DNA from: Bacillota bacterium
Lineage (GTDB): Bacteria > Bacillota > Clostridia > Oscillospirales > Acutalibacteraceae
Length of the DNA: 7,711 nucleotides
NCBI GenBank assembly: GCA_023420245.1
Contig: JAEZWL010000017.1
Location: forward strand, 1 to 7,711
Reading direction: 5' to 3'
Shown here: positions 1 through 6,402 of the stretch, piece after piece
How positions within the stretch are numbered: the first letter of the stretch is position 1
Layout: each line of letters begins with the position of its first letter
Notes under the pieces: generated by a model
What the model was told of the DNA's origin: nothing
Seen by the model: the letters and a program-made list of their open reading frames with translations, nothing else
Database searches by the model: none
Position numbers and translations under genes: made by a program

Positions 1-182
1 CCATAAAGAATTCGTGAAAATACACACCGCCCATACTGATCCGCCCCAAAAGGATAGCTGGCACTGAACGCGGCAAATTTGGCGGAGGAAGCCATTTCGT
101 GCGGATTATGCGGCGCAACCAGAAAGCCCAGCGCGCAAAATGCGAGCACAAGGACAGGGAGCACCCGTTTCAGCCTGATCAA
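1..182 (-). CDS. DppC/NikC-type ABC importer permease, N-terminal part (runs off left edge)
   Basis: Only the first 60 residues are in the window. After a short basic N-terminus (MIRLKRV) there is a hydrophobic segment at about residues 8-24, then a periplasm-facing stretch ending in YPFGADQYGRCVFSRILYG (residues 43 onward). That last stretch matches the signature just before the permease domain of the DppC/OppC/NikC family (typically HPLGTDxxGRDVxSRxxYG). The gene begins with TTG three bases after the TGA stop of the preceding permease and in the same frame, with an AAAGGGGG ribosome-binding site inside that gene's 3' end. An ATG overlapping the upstream stop opens a different frame that lacks these motifs, so TTG is preferred. 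Family knowledge: it would form the inner-membrane channel heterodimer with the DppB/NikB-type partner for a peptide, nickel or metallophore importer. The substrate cannot be told from this fragment. Confidence 0.85.
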   Translation of the reverse strand, partial: MIRLKRVLPVLVLAFCALGFLVAPHNPHEMASSAKFAAFSASYPFGADQYGRCVFSRILY

Positions 183-185
183 CCC

Positions 186-1115
186 TCATACCCCCTTTCT
201 GCTCTGCAAAATGCGCCGAACAATATCCGCGAGAATATTGAACAGTGCAAGCGCAAACGCAAGAAACAGGACGGTTGCAAAAATCACCGGCAAATCCCGG
301 TTGATTAGGCTTTCAATGATCAGATACCCTAAGCCGGGCAGGGAGAAAATATTCTCTACAATCGCGGAGCCCGCCATGCACATTCCCATCATTTGCATAA
401 AGGTCGGCACAACAGAAACAACGGCCTGCCCTGCGGCGTAACGCGCCACAAGATACCGGTCACTCAGCCCCCGGCAGCGGGCATACAGAATACTGTCATC
501 GTTCATGGCGCGTGTAATTGCTTTTTCAATCATCTGTCCGAAAAAGGCGATTCCGCCAACTGCCAGACACAGAGCCGCTGGAAAATAGCGCAAAAACCCT
601 ATGTTTCCCGCAACACCGATCAGCCTCCATTTCACCGCGAGTACATCAATAAATGTGGTGGCAAGGTAAAAGGAGGGAATTGAAATTGCGGCTATGGCAA
701 TGAGTCTCAGGATTTTTCCCATAAAATTTCGTCTTGCCAGATAACTGATTCCACCGAAGATCAGCGCGCCAACCGCCTGAACCGCAGCGGAAAGAAAAAC
801 TATCCTTGCGGTTACCTTGCCCGCGTTCATGATATCGGTAAATACATCCCGGTTATTGACAAGGGATTTCCCGAAATCCAGACGAACGGCGTTCCCCAGC
901 CAATCGGCATATTGAACAACCAACGGTTTGTTCAGCCCCATTTGCTCCCGAATCAGTTCAATCTCGTCATACGATACGCGGAAGCTGCGGCGGGCATAGG
1001 CTTCGGCCGCGTCAATCGGGGAGAACCGCATTAAAAGAAAGGTAATTGCGGTTACAAAAAACAGCGTTAAGAATAGTTGAATGATTTTTTGTGTGATAAA
1101 TTGTTTCGTACTCAA
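186..1115 (-). CDS. DppB/NikB-type ABC importer permease
   Basis: A 309-aa integral membrane protein, full length for the DppB/OppB/NikB family. TM1 is at about residues 10-29. A large external loop follows, including the family-typical region with EQMGLNKPLVVQYADWL (57-73) and LDFGKSL (79-85). Further hydrophobic segments lie near 103-125, 136-158, 176-195, 236-256 and 277-298. The cytoplasmic EAA loop that docks on the ATPase is at about 207-236, with the invariant Gly in YARCRGLSDRY (G216). PGLGYLIIESLINRDLPVI (260-278) is also characteristic. The start is TTG, set by GGAGGA eight bases upstream; no in-frame ATG fits better. It lies 32 bp after the second ABC half-transporter gene and is followed after 3 bp by its DppC/NikC-type partner, so all four are probably one transcript. 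The family imports di/oligopeptides, nickel or metallophores; which one is not decided by this sequence. Confidence 0.93.
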   Translation of the reverse strand: MSTKQFITQKIIQLFLTLFFVTAITFLLMRFSPIDAAEAYARRSFRVSYDEIELIREQMGLNKPLVVQYADWLGNAVRLDFGKSLVNNRDVFTDIMNAGKVTARIVFLSAAVQAVGALIFGGISYLARRNFMGKILRLIAIAAISIPSFYLATTFIDVLAVKWRLIGVAGNIGFLRYFPAALCLAVGGIAFFGQMIEKAITRAMNDDSILYARCRGLSDRYLVARYAAGQAVVSVVPTFMQMMGMCMAGSAIVENIFSLPGLGYLIIESLINRDLPVIFATVLFLAFALALFNILADIVRRILQSRKGV

Positions 1116-1147
1116 TCAAGATTCCTCCATTTTGGTATGCGGGCAGG

Positions 1148-2893
1148 CTATGCGTCTGTGGATTTCAGCTTCCAGCCGATTGCGCTTTTTCTTCCCAGCA
1201 CAAAATCGGTATAGATGCCGTTTTCATGAACTAATTTATCATGCGTTCCCTGCTGAACAATCAAGCCTTTCTCTAAAACAAGGATTTGGTCGGCATTACG
1301 TACGGTTTTCAGCCGGTGCGCGATCATAATAATCGTTTTGTCCTTTGTCAGCTCTTCAATGGCCGCCTGAAGCCGATCCTCATTTTCCGGGTCAACATTG
1401 GCGGTAGCTTCATCAAATATGACAATGGGCGCGTTTTTCAGCATGGCGCGGGCAATCGAAATTCTTTGCTTCTCACCGCCGGAAAGGGAGGCTCCCCCTT
1501 CGCCGATCAGCGTGTCGTAGCCCTGAGGCAGTGCGGAGATAAAATCATCACAGCAGGCTCTTTGAGCCGCTTCAACCACTTCTTCACGGGTCGCGCCGGG
1601 CTTTCCGAATTTGATATTATTTTCAATGGTATCCGCAAACAGATAAACATCCTGGAACACCATGCTTACATTTGCCATCAGACTGTCGAGCGTATACTCC
1701 CGGACATCTCTGCCGCCAATGGTAACAGAGCCGCTGTTTACATCCCAAAACCGGGCAATCAGATTGCAAAGGGTTGTTTTTCCCGAGCCGGAAGGACCGA
1801 CAATGGCTGTCATCGTCTTTTCGGGGATGGCAATGCTTATGCCGCTCAGAATCGGCCGCTTTTCATAGGCAAAGCTCACATTCCGAAACACAATGTTATA
1901 ATTGGAGGGATGAAGCACCTTTCCCCCTTCATCCATAACCGGTACATCATCCAATGCGTTTGCCCGGTCAATGGAGGTTTCCGTGAGGCGCAGGGTGGCG
2001 GTGCCGCTGCCGGCGGATTTGAGCTGACTGAAGATGATAAAGGACGTAATCATCATCATCAGGCAATTCGTCAGGCTCATGCTGCCGCTCAGGCAGAGCC
2101 AGACGGAAGCAAGGATAATCCCCACACTGCACAAATCCAGAACCAGCTGCTGAGCCGCAATATAAGGGGTCATGGCCTTTTCCAGCGCGGCGTTTTTTTT
2201 GCAGCTTGCCTCAATGGCCTGATCCACACGCTTATTCTTGGCATAATCCAGATTAAACGCCTTGATTACCGCCATTCCCTGCACGGCTTCCAGCACGGCG
2301 CCGACTAAGGATTCCTGTGCCGCCTGACGTTTCGGAGCGTCCAGCTTTGACTTCTTTTCCATCAATGAGGTAATCCGCAAAAACAGCAGCATACCAAAGA
2401 GAGCAATCAGACCAATCCGCCAGTCAAAAACCAAAACAATAGCAACAAATACCAAGGCATTGAGAAAGCCTCCCAATGTAGTCACCAGCACAACGGGAGC
2501 GGTGTTTTCGACATCGCTTAATATGCTGGTAGCAACGCCTGTAATATTACCGAGATTGTTTTCATTAAAAAATCCCATCGGAACACTTTTTAGCTTATTG
2601 CCGATTTGAACACGCTTATTTGCCACCATAAAATAACCGGCGTGTGTCCTTTGCAGCTGTGAATAGTAGCGGGCTATACTCTGACCAATGACGCAGAACA
2701 GCATAAGACCCAAGGCAATCCATGCGGCAGAACTATCTTTTGTATGAGATACCAGCGCCTCCAGCACCACAAAAATGGCACTGAACTGTATCGCGTGAAA
2801 GATCGCGTTTACGAAGCCCCAAATAACCGATTTGCGGATATTCTCCTGCTCTGTGCCGGAAAATCTCCATATTTTCTTGAAAACCTGAATCAT
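1148..2893 (-). CDS. ABC half-transporter (TMD-NBD), YbtPQ/IrtAB-like, second subunit
   Basis: A 581-aa fused transmembrane and ATPase protein of the type IV (exporter-fold) ABC class. The membrane domain occupies about residues 20-310. The nucleotide-binding domain carries the A-loop Tyr in VSFAYEKRP (about 339-347), Walker A GPSGSGKTT (366-374, Lys372), Q-loop Gln414 in VFQDVYLFADTI, signature LSGGEKQR (470-477), Walker B VIFDE with catalytic Glu495, D-loop ANVDPENE and H-loop His526. All ATPase residues are intact. The ATG overlaps the TGA of the preceding half-transporter (ATGA), implying translational coupling and a heterodimer. The Q-loop to signature region (VFQDVYLFADTI, LPQGYDTLIGEGG, LSGGEKQRISIARAMLKNAP) reads like the YbtP/YbtQ siderophore-import branch rather than multidrug or lipid A exporters; that judgement comes from recall. 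Possible roles are uptake of metal-siderophore or another chelate, or export. Confidence 0.93.
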   Translation of the reverse strand: MIQVFKKIWRFSGTEQENIRKSVIWGFVNAIFHAIQFSAIFVVLEALVSHTKDSSAAWIALGLMLFCVIGQSIARYYSQLQRTHAGYFMVANKRVQIGNKLKSVPMGFFNENNLGNITGVATSILSDVENTAPVVLVTTLGGFLNALVFVAIVLVFDWRIGLIALFGMLLFLRITSLMEKKSKLDAPKRQAAQESLVGAVLEAVQGMAVIKAFNLDYAKNKRVDQAIEASCKKNAALEKAMTPYIAAQQLVLDLCSVGIILASVWLCLSGSMSLTNCLMMMITSFIIFSQLKSAGSGTATLRLTETSIDRANALDDVPVMDEGGKVLHPSNYNIVFRNVSFAYEKRPILSGISIAIPEKTMTAIVGPSGSGKTTLCNLIARFWDVNSGSVTIGGRDVREYTLDSLMANVSMVFQDVYLFADTIENNIKFGKPGATREEVVEAAQRACCDDFISALPQGYDTLIGEGGASLSGGEKQRISIARAMLKNAPIVIFDEATANVDPENEDRLQAAIEELTKDKTIIMIAHRLKTVRNADQILVLEKGLIVQQGTHDKLVHENGIYTDFVLGRKSAIGWKLKSTDA

Positions 2894-4647
2894 TCTTCCT
2901 CACCATCCTTTGCTCCTATATGTGCCTGCCACATCTCCCGGTATAGCTTGCAGCCGTGCAGCAGCTCCCGCTGTGTTCCCGCCCCTTCTATTCTGCCGCC
3001 GCTGACGACGACGATTTGATCGGAATCAATAATGGTAGACAGCCTGTGTGCGATGACAATCAGAGTTTTTCCGGTCACCAGCTTGCCAACCGCTTTTTGA
3101 ATAACGGCCTCGTTTTCCGGGTCGATATAAGCGGTTGCTTCATCGAGAATGACGATGGGTGCATTTTTGAGCATGGCGCGGGCAATGGCAATGCGCTGAC
3201 GCTCCCCGCCGGAAAGGTGCCCGCCGGCGCCGCCGACCTTGGTATCGTAGCCGCTCTCCAGACTGCGGATAAAGGCGTCGCAGCCAGCGTCTTCGGCAGC
3301 CTGCTCCACCTGTGCATCCGTTGCGCCCTTGCGTCCCATGCGAATGTTTTCCCGGATGGTATCATCAAACAGATAATTATCCTGTGACACATAAGCGATT
3401 TGTTCAGAAAGCTGGCGCTGCGGAATTTTTCTGACATCCACTCCGCCAAGTGAAACGGAGCCTCCCGTCACATCCCAAAAGCCGGCGATCAGCTTGGTAA
3501 TGGTTGATTTTCCCGAGCCGGACGGTCCCACAAGAGCCGTTACCGTTCCGGGTCTTACGGTCAGATTGATGCCATCTAAAGCATTTTCTGCATCATCCTG
3601 GTGATAAGCAAAGGAAACATCCCGCAGACGAATGGTCAGGTCATCAAATTTCACCTGTTCCTCCGGGCGCGTCAGCTCAGGCGCATTCATAATTTCTTCC
3701 ACCATATCCACCACCGTACCCACCCTGGCCAGGTCGTCGGTAAAATTTGTTGCGGCAAGAATGGGACCCACAATGCTTAAAGCAAGAATGATAATAGTCA
3801 TAAACTCAGACGGAGCAAGGCTGCCTCCCAGATAAAACAAAAATCCCGTAGGCAATACCGTAAGCAGCACCGCCGGGCAGATTGCGGTATACGCAGACAT
3901 GGGCCACTGAACGCTTTTCATCCAGCGATAAAAAAAGGCCGCGTTATCCTTGACCGAATCCGTGTATTTTTGATAGGAGTTCGCACTTTGATTAAACGCC
4001 TTGATAACCTCAATTCCATTCACATACTCCACCACTGCGTTGTTCATATTCGTGCTTGTTCTGACAGAAGCTTCGTACTGCTTCGGATAAGATTTCATAA
4101 CGCCCGCCATAAAGCACATTCCCAGCGGAACGGTGACCAAAGATACGAGCGCCATGCGCCAGTCCAATACAAACAGATAGAGAAGCATCACGATTGGAAT
4201 CAGGATATTCGCCGTCATTTCCGGCAGCAGGTGCGCCAGCGGCGTTTCCAGACTTTCCACACGATCTACAATCACCCCCATGTGCTGACCGGACGGTGTA
4301 TCAAGCAGTATCCCCATTGGCAGGCGCGAAAGCTTGGAAACCAGCGCCTTGCGCATATCCCGCAGCACACGGTAGGTTGCCTGGTGTGAAACGGAGGTTG
4401 ACCAGTTGGCAAAAATAACTCTCAGGATGTAGCCGGCGGCCGCGACTCCGCACCACATCAGATAAAACAAAAAATCTGTCTGACCGGACATCAGCTGAAC
4501 CAGCATTCTCGCAACCGCGAAATAGGGAACCAAGCCGGATGCTACCCCGAGGATGGCAAGAATCATCGAATCATAAAACCTCTTTTGATACGGCTGGACA
4601 AAAACCTTCAAACGCTTGAATGGTCCTTGTTCTTTCTGCTGTGACAT
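2890..4647 (-). CDS. ABC half-transporter (TMD-NBD), YbtPQ/IrtAB-like, first subunit
   Basis: A 585-aa ABC transporter with N-terminal membrane domain (about residues 25-320, first helix LAILGVASGLVPYFAVARML region) and C-terminal ATPase. Motifs: A-loop VSFAYHQ (344-350), Walker A GPSGSGKST (374-382, Lys380), Q-loop Gln422 in VSQDNYLFDDTI, signature LSGGERQR (478-485), Walker B IVILDE (498-503, Glu503), D-loop AYIDPENE and H-loop His534. Both this subunit and its partner keep the catalytic Glu and the His switch, so neither site looks degenerate, unlike many asymmetric heterodimeric exporters. The ATG at 4645-4647 is preceded by GGGAGGT at good spacing; another ATG five bases upstream is out of frame. 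It is the first gene of the minus-strand transport operon, separated from the upstream tetR/KTR unit by a terminator and preceded by a GGTTAG-N6-CTAACC palindrome. The substrate is inferred, not shown; a siderophore-type chelate is the leading guess. Confidence 0.93.
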   Translation of the reverse strand: MSQQKEQGPFKRLKVFVQPYQKRFYDSMILAILGVASGLVPYFAVARMLVQLMSGQTDFLFYLMWCGVAAAGYILRVIFANWSTSVSHQATYRVLRDMRKALVSKLSRLPMGILLDTPSGQHMGVIVDRVESLETPLAHLLPEMTANILIPIVMLLYLFVLDWRMALVSLVTVPLGMCFMAGVMKSYPKQYEASVRTSTNMNNAVVEYVNGIEVIKAFNQSANSYQKYTDSVKDNAAFFYRWMKSVQWPMSAYTAICPAVLLTVLPTGFLFYLGGSLAPSEFMTIIILALSIVGPILAATNFTDDLARVGTVVDMVEEIMNAPELTRPEEQVKFDDLTIRLRDVSFAYHQDDAENALDGINLTVRPGTVTALVGPSGSGKSTITKLIAGFWDVTGGSVSLGGVDVRKIPQRQLSEQIAYVSQDNYLFDDTIRENIRMGRKGATDAQVEQAAEDAGCDAFIRSLESGYDTKVGGAGGHLSGGERQRIAIARAMLKNAPIVILDEATAYIDPENEAVIQKAVGKLVTGKTLIVIAHRLSTIIDSDQIVVVSGGRIEGAGTQRELLHGCKLYREMWQAHIGAKDGEEE

Positions 4648-4667
4648 AACATGACCTCCCTGTTTTA

Positions 4668-4685
4668 GGTTAGATTAAACTAACC
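4668..4685. promoter_or_regulatory. Palindromic operator candidate (DtxR-like half-sites) before the transport operon
   Basis: GGTTAGATTAAACTAACC is an 18-bp inverted repeat with one mismatched pair. It lies 20 bp upstream of the first half-transporter ATG and 7 bp from its ribosome-binding site. On the left it extends to TTAGGTTAG, identical to the classical DtxR/IdeR half-site. The arms are separated by 6 bp instead of the 1 bp of the standard 19-bp DtxR box, so it may be a related metalloregulator's site or a different repressor's. No convincing -35/-10 pair could be fixed nearby, so the position relative to the transcription start is unknown. Confidence 0.5.
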
Positions 4686-4763
4686 GAATGTTATCATTGA
4701 TTAATTTTAAAAGCGGCTAAGGATTTGCGCGTATATTTTTTCGTTTGGATAGCAATTGACTAT

Positions 4764-4811
4764 AAAAAAAGAACCGATATTTGTGTCATCCTACTCACAA
4801 ATTATCGGCTC
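4764..4811 (-). terminator. Rho-independent terminator of the tetR-KTR unit
   Basis: Read on the minus strand, GAGCCGATAATTTGTG pairs with CACAAATATCGGTTC (one bulged base) around a 10-nt loop, followed directly by seven T residues (4764-4770). The 5' arm contains the TAA stop of the KTR gene (4802-4804). It would end the tetR-KTR transcript before the transport operon. Confidence 0.9.
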
Positions 4812-5002
4812 TGCGTCTTAGCGTCTGGCTCTGATTGTCGAACTGCGTTAAAATCAATCATTGTTTCATGCCCGCATTTCGGGCAGTATAATGGAAAATT
4901 CTTTAGCACGGTATTGCTCGCGATCTTTGTTCGGGTTTTGCTGTTGCAAAAGGGGCAATGTATCCATCCGTCAGTATCTACCGGCAGAGGCTTATCCTTC
5001 AC
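4802..5002 (-). CDS. Cysteine-rich KTR domain protein (small zinc-ribbon-like)
   Basis: A 66-aa protein with two CxxC knuckles, HCPFC (C16, C19) and YCPKC (C40, C43), which together would bind one zinc in a ribbon fold. The stretch CNSKTRTKI contains the KTR motif (22-24), and the C-terminus EPDAKTQSR is the hallmark ending of the Cys_rich_KTR family (Pfam PF14205, by recall). The family is small, common in Clostridia, often beside TetR regulators or mobile elements, and has no assigned function. The start is GTG, which directly abuts the TAG stop of tetR (TAGGTG). Its ribosome-binding site GGAGGTGGTG lies within the last codons of tetR, so translation is probably coupled. The stop codon sits in the stem of the terminator. 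Length equals the usual family size. A role in nucleic-acid or protein binding linked to the TetR protein is only a guess. Confidence 0.88.
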   Translation of the reverse strand: MKDKPLPVDTDGWIHCPFCNSKTRTKIASNTVLKNFPLYCPKCGHETMIDFNAVRQSEPDAKTQSR

Positions 5003-5629
5003 CTATTCACCACCTCCTGCAAAAATATCCTTCCATCCGCACACAAAGAATCTCCTCAGGCGGTGGGCATAAGCATAGGCTTCCTCTTTCTCCATATCAT
5101 GAATTACAATTTCAAACAAGCCGGAGTAATAGGCGCTGGAAAGAATGTGAATCAGCTTCGTGGTAACCTTGCCTGAGGATACCGCGTCTTTGCCCGTTGT
5201 GTGCATAAACTTCATGGTATAATCCACGTCAACCTTTACGATATCATTGATGAATTCCGCGTATTTCGTGCCGGATGAGCCGGTAATCAGCAGCTTGAAC
5301 AAATCAAAGTACTCATAAAGATAATCCACAAAGGTATCCACAAGCGATGAGGAATAATCAAAGGATTGGCAGGTCTGCGTATCCGCCGGCAGCTGGTGAA
5401 ACCCTTCCTGCTGCTCCTTGAACCACGATTCAAGAACGTTGACCGCAGGCTCCACCACGGCATTAAAAAGCTGTTCCTTATCGGAAAAGCGGGTGTATAT
5501 GGAGGTTGTGCTGGTATTCGCGTTTAGCGCTATGTTCCGCAGGGAAGCGTCCGTATAGCCTTTTTCTATAAACTCCGCCTTTGCACATTCCAAAACGCGC
5601 TCATGAACTCCCGCAATGCGGTTCGCCAT
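5003..5629 (-). CDS. TetR/AcrR-family transcriptional regulator
   Basis: A 208-aa protein of typical TetR length. The N-terminal DNA-binding domain (about residues 7-57) shows the family pattern: a first helix VLECAKAEFIEKGYTDASLR, then NIALNANTSTTSIYTRFSDK as the helix-turn-helix, with the conserved Tyr45 and Phe48 and KEQLFNAVV beginning helix 4. The rest (60-208) is a divergent helical ligand and dimerisation domain, from which no ligand can be read. The ATG is preceded by AAGGAGGTG at 5636-5644. The stop abuts the GTG of the KTR gene. Its own promoter region carries a large dyad over the -10, consistent with autorepression. It neighbours the transport operon, but no copy of its putative operator was seen there; that operon has a different palindrome, so direct control of the transporters is not supported by the sequence. 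Confidence 0.93.
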   Translation of the reverse strand: MANRIAGVHERVLECAKAEFIEKGYTDASLRNIALNANTSTTSIYTRFSDKEQLFNAVVEPAVNVLESWFKEQQEGFHQLPADTQTCQSFDYSSSLVDTFVDYLYEYFDLFKLLITGSSGTKYAEFINDIVKVDVDYTMKFMHTTGKDAVSSGKVTTKLIHILSSAYYSGLFEIVIHDMEKEEAYAYAHRLRRFFVCGWKDIFAGGGE

Positions 5630-5662
5630 ACTTGCACCTCCTTATATCAGCGGTATGCTCGG

Positions 5663-5696
5663 ATGTATAACAACGTTCTGTAACACTGTTATACAT
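5663..5696. promoter_or_regulatory. Putative TetR operator (autoregulation)
   Basis: A perfect 10-bp inverted repeat, ATGTATAACA (5663-5672) and TGTTATACAT (5687-5696), shares one centre with an inner GTT/AAC pair (5675-5677, 5682-5684). Within it lie two AAC-N3-GTT units at 5669-5677 and 5682-5690, the sort of small dyads TetR-family dimers bind. It overlaps the -10 and expected start site of tetR. Confidence 0.65.
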
Positions 5697-5723
5697 ATTA
5701 TCACACCTACACGCTCTTTGCAA
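5695..5723 (-). promoter_or_regulatory. tetR promoter
   Basis: On the minus strand, TTGCAA (5718-5723) and TAATAT (5695-5700) are separated by exactly 17 bp. The start would fall near 5688, inside the dyad described at 5663-5696. GATAAT, two bases further upstream and preceded by TG, is an alternative -10. Confidence 0.65.
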
Positions 5724-5733
5724 GCTGTTTCTG

Positions 5734-5984
5734 TAAAAATATTTGATAAATATAATTATATCATGTGTTATCAAAAGATTTTTATTTTTTGATTATAAGA
5801 ACCTCCGTGATATTTTTACCTGGTTGACACCTTGCGCTTTAAGATATCGGAAGACTTATTTTAAACGCGGAACCCCACCCGCACCGCATACGAATTTTAT
5901 CTCTATAAAACCTCTCCGTTCTTTTTGTGCGATTTGCAAGAACCGGACTGCGTAAATTCTTATAGCCGACTATACTATACGGTC
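5734..5984. other. AT-rich intergenic stretch with no gene
   Basis: This lies between the divergent tetR and DUF134 promoters. No codon-like frame with a ribosome-binding site or recognisable protein was seen on either strand. It holds an AT-only hairpin: TTTGATAA (5742-5749) and TTATCAAA (5768-5775) around the perfect palindrome ATATAATTATAT (5750-5761), followed by a T-rich run to 5790. A TTGACA at 5824-5829 has no matching -10. The rest is featureless. Confidence 0.5.
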
Positions 5985-6013
5985 TTGACAAACGAGCATA
6001 TGCCCATTATACT
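5985..6013 (+). promoter_or_regulatory. Promoter of the DUF134 operon
   Basis: TTGACA (5985-5990), a 17-bp spacer and TATACT (6008-6013) form a near-perfect sigma-A promoter. The expected start is near 6020, giving a leader of about 34 nt before the ATG at 6054. Confidence 0.85.
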
Positions 6014-6031
6014 TTAATTGTGCATATGCTC
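5994..6031. promoter_or_regulatory. Paired GCATATGC operator around the -10
   Basis: GAGCATATGC (5994-6003) and GCATATGCTC (6022-6031) are perfect inverted repeats with an 18-bp gap. Each arm contains the self-palindrome GCATATGC, and both read GAGCATATGCnCA when oriented alike. One copy lies between -35 and -10, the other just after the expected start, an arrangement typical of repressor sites. The HTH protein encoded by the first gene is an obvious candidate binder, by inference only. Confidence 0.7.
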
Positions 6032-6053
6032 AAAATATTTTTGGAGGTATGAA

Positions 6054-6392
6054 ATGCCCAGGGGATTAAAATGCCGCAGAGTTTGCGCCGTGCCGGAAAA
6101 CCGAATTTTTACGCCTCAGAAGCAATGCGGCAAAGTTATCATGCTCACGGTTGAAGAATTGGAGGCTGTCCGGCTCTGCGATCTGGAAAGCATGGAACAG
6201 GACGATGCCGCAACCAGCATGAATATATCCCGGGCGACTTTCCAAAGAACCTTATATGAAGCCCGGAAAAAAATCACGGAAGCTTTATGGAACGGCAACG
6301 CAATTGAAATCGGTGGCGGAAATTATGAATTGGCCCGGCACCCATGCAGATGCCGCAGAAGATGCAGCCATTGCATATTTGATAAGGATTAG
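6054..6392 (+). CDS. DUF134 family helix-turn-helix protein
   Basis: A 112-aa protein. The N-terminus MPRGLKCRRVCAVPENRIF matches the DUF134 family opening (MPRxxKxRRVxxxPxxxxF). Residues 31-80 form a sigma-70 region 4-like helix-turn-helix: LTVEELEAVRLCDLESMEQDDAA, then MNISRATFQRTLYEARKKI as the probable recognition helix. The ending adds a Cys cluster at C98, C100, C104 and C107 (HPCRCRRRCSHC), which could bind a metal or Fe-S cluster. The ATG at 6054 is chosen because GGAGGT (6043-6048) is correctly spaced and the family begins MPR; an upstream in-frame ATG at 6018 lies at the expected transcription start and lacks a ribosome-binding site. Family members commonly sit with NifX/NifB-like genes, as here. 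It is probably a transcriptional regulator of its own operon; no target is proven for this copy. Confidence 0.92.
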   Translation: MPRGLKCRRVCAVPENRIFTPQKQCGKVIMLTVEELEAVRLCDLESMEQDDAATSMNISRATFQRTLYEARKKITEALWNGNAIEIGGGNYELARHPCRCRRRCSHCIFDKD

Positions 6393-6402
6393 GAGTTGGA
6401 CA

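Noticed and set aside
1286..2308. Long plus-strand open frame of 340 codons opposite the second half-transporter
   Set aside because: It is the complement of a clear ABC ATPase gene with intact motifs. Its translation has no recognisable domain and no ribosome-binding site.
3075..3449. Minus-strand open frame of 124 codons inside the first half-transporter
   Set aside because: An out-of-frame shadow over the conserved ATPase domain, which is itself intact in the main frame.
5824..5852. TTGACA as a further promoter between the divergent units
   Set aside because: No -10-like hexamer at 16-18 bp and no gene starts downstream that lack another promoter.
5743..5955. Plus-strand open frame of 70 codons in the intergenic region
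   Set aside because: Very AT-rich, no ribosome-binding site, starts within an AT hairpin and has no family resemblance.
6018..6053. Upstream in-frame ATG extending the DUF134 protein by 12 residues
   Set aside because: It lies at or before the expected transcription start and has no ribosome-binding site, whereas the ATG at 6054 has GGAGGT and gives the family's MPR start.
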